DNA of 64,000 bases from Cocos nucifera (lineage: Eukaryota; Streptophyta; Magnoliopsida; Arecales; Arecaceae), in NCBI GenBank assembly GCA_006176705.1, contig QRFJ01002304.1, positions 1 to 64,000 of the forward strand. Reading direction: 5' to 3'. The notes below the pieces were generated by a model. It saw nothing but the letters and a program-made list of their open reading frames with translations. It was not told the DNA's origin and made no database searches. How positions within the stretch are numbered: position 1 is the first letter of the stretch; each line of letters starts with the position of its first letter. Positions 33,190-44,794 of this stretch are shown here, piece by piece. A program made the position numbers and the translations under genes.

Positions 33190-36130
33190 TTAAAATAAAG
33201 ATCATTATAAGTGGGGGTCCTTAAGACTAATTACAAAAAGAAATAAAAAAATAAAACAACGAAGTTCTACTCAGAGTCAGACTTCGGACTATCAGCTCCA
33301 GCCAACAAAGGAAGTATTTCAGATCTTCTATCTTCTCTTCAAGGTTTCATCTCAGCACCAAATTCTCCTCGAGCAATTTTTTAGATCTCTAGAGGTCGTC
33401 TTCTACTTCTCTTAGCCTCTTTCTCAGGATCGTGAATTCAACCTCAGCATCCTTCACCACATTCTCGTTATAGATTATCTGGATCTTGAGTTGAAGGAGT
33501 TTAGCCTACACTTTTTTTAATTCTTTGAAAGATCTCCAAGGATTCTCTTCAGAGAGGCGACTTCCTCTGGATCTTCTTTTGGATCGGCTAGGACCTTGTC
33601 CGCCAACAAATTTTGAAGTCGCATCACCTCGACATTCACTATCTTGAGCTTCTTTTTATAATCTTCAATATGCCCACGCCACCCAATTCGATAGGCCTCG
33701 TACGCCTTTTCAACATCAAGCAGCTATTTTTGAAGATCAGAGAATTTTTTAACCAATTCCAGCAATAGTCCACCTAGTTTTGATTCCAAGCCAAGCCCCT
33801 CTCCAATTGGTTGATTCTTTCTCTCACCTCATGAAGCTCAGCCTCGAGAGAATAAATTATGGCAGTTGAAGTCTATACCTTCTCACTAGCAATTTTCCTT
33901 GCCCATTCTAGTTCTTCAATCAAATGGTATTTTTTAGCGGTGTATTCCTTAAAAAACTGCTTGGATGATTGACAAAGCTAGTTAATTTTGACAATAGCTT
34001 TGACATAATTTTTCTTTGATTTCTAGAGTTCATCGTCAACCTAATTCAATTTTCTTCTTATCTGATGAACCTCCTTTCTCAAATTTTTAATTTGGGCCTT
34101 CAAAGGAACACCCTACAGTAATGGTTTTGCCTTAACTAGAGACTACACTCGATATATATACACACCATAACACAAAGATGAAAAAAAAATTAATATTGAT
34201 TTCACTGATCAAAAAACTCTTTATGTATATTGTAAAAAAAAAGAAGAAAAAAGAGAACATACAATCATCAGGAAGACCTCTAAAGGAAGAACAGTAGGAG
34301 AGCTCGATGCCACTTTCGCAGAGGCTGGCTCTTCAATGAGCTCGGCGATAGTAGGCTCGGCAGGAGAAATTTCAGTGCCAGCAGCTGAAGGTCCTACTTT
34401 GTCATCAAAGGAGTCTTCTACCAAGAAGTCAAGATCCATCTCCAAAAATTTCTCCATGATCCTCCTCTGACAGATCTCGAATCCCTTAAGGAAGGCCTCC
34501 TTAGTAAAAGCTATCTTGATATCCTCCATCATCTTTGAAGACTTGAAGGATTCGACGGCCTGCTCCTCCAAACCGACCTCCTCCTCGACCTTCATCCGTT
34601 TATTCTCCTCCAGGATCAAGGCGACCTTCAGTTCTATCAATGTCTATTCTTCATTTCAGAGTGCTTCCTAGAGGCACCTGACCTCAATAGAATGAGCCTT
34701 TCTCAAGTGCTCGACCTCAGCCTGAACATTCTTAGCCTCCGCTTGGGCTTTCTTAATGACTTTTGAAGCCTCGACTTTCTAAAGGTTCAGTACCTTCGCA
34801 TGGGCATACAGATGATGTTCTAGCTGCAAATGACAAAATGTAAGTTGTGGTTGCAGGTTTACTAATATTTAACCGAGCTCAAAAGAAAGATTGATTACCT
34901 TAAGAAAAGCTGCATAAGAATTTCTTATTCTCTCCTCATCATCTATGTGGATCATCCTCTCAAGAAGATGTGAAAGGACACTACCTTCCATTAGGGGTTG
35001 GACAATCTCTTAGTCATCCAAGAAACCTTACTCTAGGTTGGAGCTATTGTTGCCTCCGAACTCTCTAGTGCTCCTGACTTTTCTGGTGGTGACCTTCCTC
35101 TTTCTCTTCTCCACCACTCTCCCCTACTTGGGAGGCACGGAGGTAGCAACTTCATTAGGTGAAGTCGAACTCAGTGCAACCATAGCGATTTTTGAAGAGG
35201 GGCAGCCTAGGTTGGTGAGGTCGAGCTTGGATCTTCAATCCTCACCCACTTCGACGACTCTCTCGAAGAATCATCCTTTCTTTTGAGTGCTTTGATTTCT
35301 TTAGTTAATCGGTCCAGTTCTTCTAGAGTCATCTCTGTAGTAGTAAAAAGACTAAAGTCAGAAGAAAGGACAAAGCATAACTAACAAGATATGAATGTAT
35401 ACCTACTAGATCGAGGAGACTTAAGTCGAGGTTAAATAAAGTCTGATCTTCTAGCAATTCGGATAGTGAAGGAGCTTCGTAATTTTTCAGTTTGCTAATC
35501 GAGTTGAGATCCTCTCTTTCTAACTCTGAAGCTCGGTGGACCGAATCTCTTAGCTGCCTCCAAGAAGGAAGTTCTAATTCTAAAAAAAATAAAAAATAAA
35601 GAAAATTTTTACCTTTCAGTTGTAAATGAAAGAAGGGGCATCCTTAAGTAACCCCTTCTTGCCAAACTGGAGAGACAACTACTACCAATCTTTGACAGTA
35701 GGATGATATTTGAAGATAAAATAATTGCAAAATAAGAAAATGGTATGTTGGATCTCGATCGAGATGCAAAGAAAAAAGAATCCTATGATGAATCTAATTG
35801 AGTTCGGGGCCATAAAGATGAAAGAAATATTTAGAAATCGAAAGAGGGCTATAACAAAAGGAGGAATGGGGAGTCAGAGTCTGGCACGAAGGACTTTGTT
35901 GTATAAATAGAAGCAACCTGGGGAAGGAGCGCAAGCTCGATTGCTCAGCCTAAAAGCTTCAATTCATATTTTGAGGGGACCTCGTACTAGATTCTGATTA
36001 GAAAAAGATCTTAAAAATGCAAAAAGCAAGAAATAATTTTAGAAATAAAAGTTGGATGACGTGTTCCTACAGATTCGGTAGTTTTCCTAAGATTAGGGTT
36101 TGACGAGCTCGGGTGAGCCAGCTCCTAGAA
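33190..36130 (-). pseudogene. G2 antisense ORF, decayed
   Basis: Read on the minus strand. The piece with the longest open frame (34,221-34,640, 139 residues) has charged, coiled-coil-like text (ILEENKRMKVEEEVGLEEQ) then IAFTKEAFLKGFEICQRRI and an acidic Pro/Ser tail. Flanking Lys/Glu-rich pieces at 33,300-34,130 suggest a long coiled coil. Upstream, 35,440-36,130 aligns with the Transposase_28-like part of G1 (22,800-23,560) but is badly broken. The intact ancestor would have been a protein of several hundred residues with an N-terminal globular domain and a coiled-coil tail. Confidence 0.6.
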
Positions 36131-36779
36131 CTAAAAGACTAAGACACTTTGAAAGACATTTGGATCAAACTAAACTTTAAAAAAATACTCCTAAAATTAG
36201 AAAAAATTGATAAAGAAATCCAAAGAAGCTTTCAAAGGACAGTAAAGAAAAATATGCCAGAGCAATTACAGAAAAAGGGTTTGGAAGCTAACCTAAATCA
36301 GTCAGAGATTTTAAGAAGACAACTAGAAAGATGGAAGGTGGATGGAAGAGACGTCAACAACCAAAGAAATGATGAAAGGGGATGACCGGGGCACTCGAGC
36401 TAGGGGAAGATGAAGGATGGAAGAAGATGGAGAAGAAAATCACAAAAAAAAAGGAAGTCAGGAAAAATAAGGGGTTTAAATAGTTAGAAAAGATCAGAAG
36501 TAGTTACGATTGCAGACTTCCTCCACCTAATCTTTATCTGCCATGTGTCTCGATCATCATGCTTGCGGTCGACGTCTGACAAGACATTTATGGTGCCGCA
36601 TATGAACCTTCAGGTTGGAGAGAATTTTGAAAGTAAAGGTCTTTTCGAGTTATTCGGTGTTAAGAAAACTTCAGCACCAGTTCAAATACGCCAAGACTTT
36701 TCACCTTTCAAGAGTGGAAAGCCCGAAAAGGACTTCAGCAGTCACAGTTTTGTACTTTCTTCATTCAAACTTTGAACTC

Positions 36780-36796
36780 GAGAGTAAGAGGACAAG
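36780..36796 (+). other. G2 polypurine tract
   Basis: GAGAGTAAGAGGACAAG directly precedes the 3' LTR and matches in place the tract at 24,160-24,176 of G1. Confidence 0.65.
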
Positions 36797-38045
36797 TGTT
36801 GAAGATAAAATAGCTTCCATCGAAGTCTAGTGAGATGTCCAACCTCAGTATAGCTCCATTCAAAGTTGTGGCAACCATGTTTGAACTTCGACCAAGTTAC
36901 TTTCCAGCTCCAACCTAATTCAAGAAGGTCGGTCTTTAGACCTTGTACACCAGACGAACTTCTTAACATCAACCATCAACTCTTTTTCAATGATTGCAGA
37001 ACCTATCAAAGACATGATAGACTTTATCGGGATGAACTTGAATAGTGAAAGGAGCCTTCGTTTAACTAATTTCGATAGCAGAAGTTCCAATGTAGAATTC
37101 CAGTGTAGCCCGACCTCACCTGGTGGCCGACCTTAAAGATGGTCAAACTCCTCCTGGCTGAATTCCATCGCTGCAAATGGCAGATCTCATCAATTTCAAA
37201 AATTAAGAATCCTGACCAATCGAATTTCTTTCTAGCTGAATTCTTCTACTCTATCCTATGAATGATAAATCTTGGCACTTTTGCATCAAAGATCCCAGCC
37301 AGCCAAACTTCTGAGAACTACCAGAACGGCACCAGTGAGAAGCTATGAGTCTTGGTAGTCCCCCATCCAGACTTTCGACTGATCTTGAATCCCTACTGTC
37401 CCGACCGAACTCCTTTAGAAGAGACTGGCCACAATTTTCAATAAAGAACCCGCTATCCTCTTTGTGATCTCCAGTCAGAATATTTACGCCCGCTCTCGAC
37501 CGACCTTGAAGGTGGCCGAGTTTCTCAAAACTGTCATAAGTAGCATCGATAAAATCTAACCAATTATAGGTCCGCTGCCCATTACCTAGAAGCCGATCTT
37601 CAAGTTTAGCTGATCTGACTTCAAGTTCTCCATTCCAGCAAGAATAGCTTACTAACAGATATAGAAGTCTCCGACCTTCCATCCAAACTTCAGCAAATAG
37701 AACTCAACTACCTACAAATCGCGATAATGACAGCCCACTTTCCGTAACAAATCTCATGTGGCCTGAATGATCTTCTAACATTCTGTTATGGCTGTCATTT
37801 TTATCTATTACGAGCTCCACCTATATAAAAGATCCTCTAAATATGTCTTTCTTTCTAAGCTCTCACCTCCTCTTATATTCTCCTAAGTACTCCATTCTTA
37901 TTGGCTAAAAAACTAATTTGACCATCAAAAAATCCTGCCAAAGCCATCCACCTCCAGTTTGGACTTCATCTTATAGGTCTCGTCGGCATTCTCGTCTTCT
38001 CCAGCTCCAGTGTGCTTCGGTGTCTAACTATTTTCTGTACCAATA
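36797..38045 (+). repeat. G2 3' LTR
   Basis: Begins TGTTGAAGATAAAATAG and ends ACCAATA. Pairs with 25,819-27,085 at moderate divergence. Confidence 0.85.
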
Positions 38046-40069
38046 GGACTCAATAAAAAGGTTAGTTGAAAGGCAGCTTTTTTGGTTCTTTAGAATTGGA
38101 TCCTCATGTACTCCTCCTATTTAAGCCTTAGTATCCTCGTCGGACCAAGAATCTAAATTTATTTAGATACAATCACAAATTCTATAAATTCAATTACAAA
38201 CACTATGATCAGCATGTGAATGGGCCCATCCTGTATGCTATATATCCTAGGTTGGAAAAGCACCAAGCCTAGCTCCTAATCACAACGTTCAGGTTTTAGA
38301 TGCTTCCAACTTATACCTAAAATACTTTAACCATTCCAATTAAGAACAAATGAATGACTGAGGGTAAAATAGAAAAGCTATTTAGCTTCGACAATCGATC
38401 TAATAAAATCCTCATTAATAATGGAAAATAATATAATCTTGACATTCTCAATTGCCTCGATCACCATGATACTAACTAGTGTTCAAACCCTCCTAATCGT
38501 CTTGTATAATTCATAACGTCTATAGCATGACAACTATAAATTTAAAAGGAAGAGTAACATATTTTTATTATGTATATGATATATTATATGTGCAGAACAT
38601 CAGCTTACCTAAACTTCACAAAAACACCCACTCCTGCTCCTAACTATGATAATCAAGTTTCAAGCTACAGTAACATGTTTTTATTTGGTAAATATCGATA
38701 TTATTTACATGCTAAACCATTGAAATTTAACTTTCAAGGATCACAAGATCTATGGCACAACAATTATAAATCTAAAATGATAAGTAACATGTTTCCATTT
38801 TGTATATCACATGGTATATGTGGAAAAAAAACAGCTTGTCTTAAGTTCACAAAATCACCAAGCCTCACTCCTACCCACGGTAAGCAAGTTTTGTGCTTTA
38901 GATGCTTCCAATTAATACCTAAAACACTTTAGCCATTCCAATTAGAAGAACAAATGAATAATTGAAGGAAAAAGGTAGAAAAACTATTTAACTTTGGTCA
39001 TTGATCTAATAAAACCCTCAGCAATCATGAAAAATAATGCAACACTAACCCTCATAATCGCTTTAATCAATTTGTCACCAATTGTCCTGATCTTTCCGAT
39101 TGGCATGACACTAAGTGGCATGTATCGTTTTTAGCTTTTTTCCCATTTTGAATTTAAATAAGGAATGGAAAAAATAACTATGAAAAGTTTTTGTAGTTCC
39201 TAACATAATTAATTAAGATTTCATGCATTCAAATAAATCTTTTCATAAAAAATTTTAATCCGAGGCTATCTTCCAAACCATGAAGAATTAGATAGAATGA
39301 TAGGAGAAAAAGTTGATGTAGAAATTGAGATGTATCTCTTATAAAATTTTATTTTATTTTATTTTTTATATTTATTATTTTTTTAAAAATCTAATCTTAT
39401 TTAAACTAAGAAGAGGAGTCTAATCCAAATTATTCAATAATGGATATCCCTCTAAAAGATAAGAAAAAAAATCCGACCCAAGCTATGCAAGGATGGACTT
39501 CAAAATTATAAATAGAAGATATGTACTGTAGTTTATAGGATGAAAAATCAATCAATGAAAGAGTAAGGGACTTAATTCCTAGTTTCACAATTTTTCCATC
39601 TTATTCTAATTTTTTTCCAGTGATTCGAGTTAAGGGGATTGAAGGAATTCTTCCTTATCCCCGATTGGATCACATTGTTAAATCCTAATTCTATTAGGAT
39701 TCCTGTTTAGTTGGTTATTAGTTTTAATGATTTGAAAATTCCATTTCTAGTATTATTTTACTTAATTATTTCTTCTAGAAGTTTTTAGAGTTTATGTTCT
39801 AATGGATTTTGATTTTTGAATTTAGGAAGGAGTCAAACATCTCATCCACAGGATGCTTTATTTAAAGAGACTTTTGGTGTTTAATCCTTTGAGGTGTGAG
39901 AAGTGAAAAGTATGGGAAAAGAGAGAATTAGTGGTATCCTCTTTGATGATACACGAGAGAGCCATCTTATATGGTTAAATTTTTGTTAATAAAATATATT
40001 TTTCTCTCTCCTAATTTTTGATCTCCTATAATTATTTTTTTATAATTTTTTATAAATACTTTTTGTTTG
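38046..40069. repeat. AT-rich DNA with a locally repeated ~230-bp module
   Basis: A module containing CACCAAGCCTCACTCCTA, TTTTAGATGCTTCCAA, TACCTAAAACACTTTA and TTGATCTAATAAAA occurs near 38,264-38,425 and again at 38,848-39,030, with a partial third copy near 38,612-38,690. Upstream parts (TATAAATCTAAAATGATAAG and a TATATGTG block) repeat at 38,520 and 38,750. It resembles a decayed LTR or satellite but I cannot name it. 39,480-39,640 (TTATAAATAGAAG then a pyrimidine-rich leader) looks like another LTR promoter. No gene is seen. Confidence 0.45.
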
Positions 40070-40074
40070 ATACT
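40070..40074. other. Target-site duplication of element T, left copy (ATACT)
   Basis: ATACT precedes the LTR at 40,075 and recurs at 45,858-45,862 directly after the other LTR. A perfect five-base match is the standard LTR-retrotransposon signature. Confidence 0.9.
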
Positions 40075-41201
40075 TGTTGGTGCAGAAACTGGTCGTCGCC
40101 GGAGGTTGCTGGAGTCGAGGCCGCCGAGGTCGCCGCCGGGGACCTGCAAAATAATGTCCCGTCCGGAGCCGGTGGGGGGTGGCTCCGGCAGGACCCTCCG
40201 ACGGTCAAGTCAGTTTTCGGCCAACAGTAATGGAGTGCTCGGAATGAGTTCCGGAGCTTAGAGATGAGGAGGAGAGCTTAGAGAGTCGAGAGTTCAGAGA
40301 GCTTAGCCTTAGCGTGTCGGGAGGGTCCTTTATATAGTGGAGCTTGATGGTGACAACTGCAGTCGCGTGCTGGCGGGCCGCTCGAGGTTCGACGGAGTCA
40401 GTCTCATGGGCTGGTGCCGTGTGCGGCGGATTGAGGGTGACAGCCATCGCCGCCTGACAGTGGGTCGCTATCGCTTGCGGCGGACTGACTGATGGTGATG
40501 GTTGCAGAGCTTGCCGAATGAAGGGTTGAAGGCCTTCGTCGTGTGCCCATTTCGGAGGAGTTCGGGCTCCTGAAGAGGAAGATAGGAGGGAGTTCGGCTC
40601 CCATAGGCGTCTGGCTGGAGGTATGCAGCTAAGGCTCGTCCGCTGAAGAGTTCGGCTGCTGAGAATCCGAAGCTCGATCGTTTGGGGTTCGGCCGGCTGT
40701 TGGACTTCGGCTAAGGCTGGGACACTTGAGAGTTTGGTAGGTGCTCGGTCGGCCGAAGTTCGATGAGGGCGACCGCTGAGGAGTTCGGCCGAGTAACGAC
40801 TGATGAGGAGTTCGGGCTCCTGAGTGACGACCGCTTGGGGATTCCGCTAAAGCCCGTCCGCTGAGGAGTTCGGCCGCTGAGAGGACTTCATTGAAGCTCG
40901 GCCGCTTGGAGTCGGTCCGAAGGAGTTCGGCCGCTGAGAGGACTTCATTGAAGCTCGGCCGCTTGGAGTCGGTCCGAAGGAGTTCGGCCGCTGAGAGGAC
41001 TTCATTGAAGCTCGGCCGCTTGGAGTCGATCCGAAGGAGTTCGGCCGCTTGGAGTCGGTCCGAAGGAGTTCGGCCTCTAGGCCGTTCGGCCGTGGTAGGG
41101 GCTCGGCCTGGCGCCTGGCGCTAAAGCTCTTCAGCGGCTACTGGTTGCATTGGGCCGAGCATCGGGCTAGACTTCGGCGGGAGCGGGATTTATCCCCAAC
41201 A
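40075..41201 (-). repeat. Element T 3' LTR (plus-strand left)
   Basis: 1,127 bp. Ends with TGTTGGTGCAGAAACTGG on the plus strand. The minus strand carries the TATA region (CTATATAAAGGACC near 40,329-40,342). It contains three copies of a ~57-bp module (GGCCGCTGAGAGGACTTC then GGAGTCGGTCCGAAGGAG), against two in the other LTR. Confidence 0.9.
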
Positions 41202-41217
41202 CTTGCCCCCCCCCACT
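41202..41217 (-). other. Element T polypurine tract
   Basis: On the minus strand AGTGGGGGGGGGCAAG runs directly into the 3' LTR. The plus strand shows CTTG followed by a run of C. Confidence 0.75.
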
Positions 41218-41549
41218 CCCAAGTTCGAAGCTCGAAGGAAGGGAGTGCAGGAAGAGCGACTGCCGAAGTCTTCTTCCAGGCCCCGTGCTCGCTGCAGCTG
41301 AAGCTCGGGTGTAGGTCTCGTCGCCAGCCAATGTTGACGTCGAAGTTGAAACCGGGGCCCGGGGGAGACCTTGTCTCTAGTCGATGTTTGGAGTTGAAGT
41401 GGGACTCATTTCCAGCCAAAGTTGATGAAGCTGATGTTGAAGCTCTCTGGCCAAGGTTGACATGATAGCTTTCTCTAGCCGAGGTCGATGTTGAAGCCCC
41501 CCGACCGAGGTCGTCGCGGGCCTCACGTCTATCCGCGGACCTTATCCCT

Positions 41550-43240
41550 AGCCAGAGCCGATGCGGGCGCTCGGGGGAGATCTCATCTTCCTACTGCCGA
41601 GGTTAGCCCAGTTCCTCGGGGGAGATCTGATTCATAGCCGAAGTTGCTCGGGGGAGATCTTATCTCCTGCGGCCGAGCTTCCCTTGGGGGAGATCTTATC
41701 TTCTGTAGCCGAAGTGTGCGCTCGGGGGAGATCTTATCTCCCGCGGCCGAGCTTCTCTCGGGGGAGATCTTATCTCCTGCAGCCGAGGTGCGCGCTCGCG
41801 TTAGGACGAGGTTCTCCTCCTGTTCCTAACCGAGGTTGTTCACGGTCGCTCGGGAGAGATCTTATCTCTAGCCGAGGTTGATGTGCGCGCTCGGGGGAGA
41901 TCTTATCTCCTGCGGTCGAGCTTCTCTCGGGGGAGATCTTATCTCCTGCGGCCAAGGTTGGTGCTCGCGTTAGGACGAGGTTCTCCTCTTGTTCCTAATC
42001 GAGGTTGTTCATGGTTGCTCGGGAGAGATCTTATCTCTAGCCGAGGTTGACTCAGTCGCTTGGGAGAGATCTTATCTCTAGCCGAGGTTGATGATCGTGT
42101 TAGGACGAGGTTCTCCTTCTGTTCCTAACCGAGGTTGTTCACGGTCGCTCAGGAGAGATCTTATCTCTAGCCGAGGTTGACTCAGTCGCTCGGGAGAGAT
42201 CTTATCTCTAGCCGAGGTTGTCAACGGTCGCTGAGGTTGATGCTCGCGTTAGGACGAGGTTCTCCTCCTATTCCTAACCAAGGCTGTTCACGATCGCTCA
42301 GGAGAGATCTTATCTCTAGCCGAGGTTGACTCGGTCGCTCGGGAGAGATCTTATCTCTAGCCGAGGTTGATGCTCGTGTTAGGACGAGGTTCTCCTCCTG
42401 TTCCTAACCGAGGTTGGCTCGTTAGGACGAGGTTCTGGCTCGGTCGCTCGGGAGAGATCTTATTTCTAGTCAAGGTTGTCAACGGTCGCTCGGAGAGATC
42501 TTATCTCTAGCCGAGGTTGATGCTCGCGTTAGGACGAGGTTCTCCTCCTATTCCTAACCGAGGTTGTTCACGGTCGCTCGGGAGAGATCTTATCTCTAGC
42601 CGAGGTTGAAGTGCGCGCTCGGGGGAGATCTTATCTCCTGCGGTCGAGCTTCTCTCGGGGGAGATCTTATCTCCTGCAGTCGAGGTGCGCGCTCGGGGGA
42701 GATCTTATCTCCTGCGGCCGAGCTTAGTGCTCGCGTTAGGATGAGGTTCTCCTCCTGTTCCTAACCGAGGTTGTTCACGGTCGCTCGGGAGAGATCTTAT
42801 CTCTAGCCGAGGTTGACTCGGTCGCTCGGGAGAGATCTTATCTCTAGCCGAGGTTGATGATCGTGTTAGGACGAGGTTCTCCTCCTATTCCTAACCGAGG
42901 TTGTTCACGGTCGCTCGAGAGAGATCTTATCTCTAGCCGAGGTTGACTCGGTCACTCGGGAGAGATCTTATCTCTAGCCGAGGTTGACGCTCGCGTTAGG
43001 ACGAGGTTCTCCTCCTGTTCCTAATCGAGGTTGTTCATGGTCGCTCGGGAGAGATCTTATCTCTAGCCGAGGTTGAACTGCGTGCTCGGAGGAGATCTTA
43101 TCTCCTGCGGCCGCGCTTCCCTCGGGGGAGATCTTATCTCCTGCGGCCGAGGTGCGCGCTCAGGAGAGATCTTATCTCCTGCGGCCGAGCTTGTTGCTCG
43201 CGTTAGGACGAGGTTCTCCTCCTGTTCCTAACGCGGCGAT
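41550..43240 (-). repeat. GC-rich tandem array in element T, higher-order unit about 130 bp
   Basis: Two submodules alternate: GAGAGATCTTATCTCTAGCC then GAGGTTG (about 42 bp), and GTTAGGACGAGGTTCTCC then TCCTGTTCCTAACCGAGG (about 50 bp). Typically two of the first and one of the second make a unit of 129-149 bp, seen near 42,098, 42,247, 42,379, 42,736, 42,865 and 42,997. A third variant with GGGGGAGATCTTATCTCC lies at both ends. On the minus (sense) strand the second submodule reads GTTAGGAACAGGAGGAGAAC then CTCGTCCTAAC, the same phrase as in the G1 post-pol array. Confidence 0.9.
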
Positions 43241-43559
43241 TATTGACTGCTGCTCTCCTGTCATCGCATAGTTTTCGCATCCAGAAATAATATTATGCAG
43301 AGGGGAGAATTTTACCGAAGGGAAATCGCGGACAGCGCGTTCTCGTTTGAGGGGTCGACGGGGCGTTGTTCCTTCGGAGCTCCCTCGAGCAGCAAGTCCC
43401 GTCCAGACGACCTCCTCTATCTCATGCCGGCCTTCATAATTTGGACCATGCTTCTCTTGACTTTGTCGCTGGGGATGACAATCACCGATGTAGCTAGCTC
43501 CTAGCTCCTCTCCCCTCCCCGGGGTGGCGTTGATGACGCCGCGGGACGGCCAACCTTCT

Positions 43560-44420
43560 TATCTTTTCCAGTTACGGCAGTGCCTATAGCCGATCTTCTC
43601 CTTGATCGCGCACGTTTGGAGAGGCCATAGTCCTTCAGGTCTTGGCGGCTGGCTCTTAACTTTGTCGAGGATTCGAGTTAGAGGAGCGGGTCGAGGATTC
43701 GAGTTAGAGGAGCGAGTCGTAGCCGCGGAATCTTTCGGGAGGAGGATTTCTTCGTGCCCTTCTGTCGAGGCTTCCTTTGCGGTGAGCTCGAGAAGTTCGG
43801 GCTTCGCTTGCATGGAGCTTCATTCCGCTTTCCTGCGAAACTTTCGGTGGGAGAACTTCATGCTTCTTTGTCGGGGAGTTCGGCCTCGATCGCCCTGGGG
43901 CGGTCTCGAGCACGGCCGAACTTCACTTGGGTGATCTGCTGCGAAGTTCGGCCTCCTTTATGCCGAACTTCAGGCGTGGGAGAACTTCGTTCCGTCCTTG
44001 CCGGTGCCGAACTTCATTTCGCCTTGATGATGAGCCTTGGGGGAGCTCGGCTTTTCTTCGAGCCGAACTTCATTCCTCTTTCCCACGAGACCCGCCGTGG
44101 GAGAACTTCCTGCTGCTCTTGTTCGGACGAGTTCGGACGAGCTCGAGGGGAGCTCGACTTTTCTTGCCCGAACTTCGTTCCGCCTCCGGTGAACACTTTG
44201 TAGGCGGTTCCTTTGGGGGACATACTGGAGCGTGAGTTCGGCCTTACTTGCGCCGAACTTCGTTCCGCTTTCCCGCGGAAGCTTCCGCGGGAGGACTTCA
44301 TACTTCTTTGTCGGAGCTTCCTCGATGACGGGCTCATGGGTGGGTTCGGCCTTCCTCGCGCCGAACTTCATTCCGCTTCAGCGGGGGAACTTCTGCTCTC
44401 CATTTCTCTCTTAGGGGCGA
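43560..44420 (-). pseudogene. Element T repetitive gag-like or orphan frame
   Basis: Minus-strand frames (133 residues at 43,970-44,371 and neighbours) repeat a module reading MKFGARKAEPT, TKFGASKAELT and NEVRARKVELP at about 100-130 bp spacing. The DNA module is GAAGTTCGGC on both strands. I do not recognise a protein family. It may be a tandem-expanded part of gag or simply repeat DNA with an open frame. Confidence 0.4.
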
Positions 44421-44680
44421 TTGGGCTCTTCCTTAAGGCTGATTCCTCGCGCCCTCATGGCGGGCTTGCTGGTGGAGTCGCCACCGGAGGTTGCTGTATA
44501 GCCTGCAACGCCTCCGTGAGGCCACGGATCTGTCGGACAAGCAGGCCAAACTGCTTCACATCCACCGCGGGTGCAGGTGGAACCTAGGCCGCCGGGGCTG
44601 AAGCAGGAACAGACGGGCCTGGACGGGATCGGATCGCGGAGGCCGCCGAGCGCCGTGTCGAAGCTCTCCTGGGAGGCATT
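44421..44680 (-). pseudogene. Element T gag N-terminus
   Basis: The minus-strand reading starts MPPRRASTRRSAASAIRSRP near 44,679 and continues through a Pro/Ala-rich stretch, broken by a stop, into VKQFGLLVRQIRGLTEALQA and IQQPP. The coiled LTEALQAIQ type segment is common at the start of Tat-type gag. The same start is seen decayed in G1 and G2. The capsid-like core is missing. Confidence 0.6.
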
Positions 44681-44773
44681 TCTTCTTTGAGAGAGCAAAG
44701 AGAGATCTCCGAAGAGGGAAGAGAAGAGTCGCCGAGCACTCCTTTAAGAACAAGGGAACCTCGAAGGTTCAGG

Positions 44774-44792
44774 CCCCTCCTTCTAGCGCCAA
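44774..44792 (-). other. Element T primer-binding site
   Basis: Minus strand ATTGGCGCTAGAAGGAGGG starts two bases after the LTR. It is the cleanest copy of the site shared with G1 and G2. Confidence 0.75.
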
Positions 44793-44794
44793 TC

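Larger units (their letters stand above)
25819..38045 (+). mobile_element. Tat-type Ty3/gypsy LTR retrotransposon G2
   Basis: Full-length structure: LTR, primer site, gag, protease, RT, RNase H, second RNase H, integrase, ~62-bp tandem array, decayed antisense ORF, polypurine tract, LTR. Left flank is GAACT (25,814-25,818) and right flank GGACT (38,046-38,050), a 4/5 match expected for an old target-site duplication. It uses the same primer-site core as G1 and T. Its LTR upstream part differs from that of G1 but the leader and end are alike, so the two are related subfamilies. All reading frames are broken. Confidence 0.85.

Noticed and set aside
40891..41465. Open frames of 77-138 residues on the plus strand in element T's LTR
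   Set aside because: They come from GC-rich tandem modules on the antisense strand of the LTR; the repeated peptide mirrors the DNA repeat.
41561..41881. 106-residue plus-strand frame in the 41.5-43.2 kb array
   Set aside because: Generated by the tandem repeat (multiple of three over a short stretch) and not kept through the rest of the array.
41550..43240. CRISPR-like regular repeat
   Set aside because: Units are contiguous and similar to each other throughout, with no unique spacers, and the context is a plant retrotransposon.
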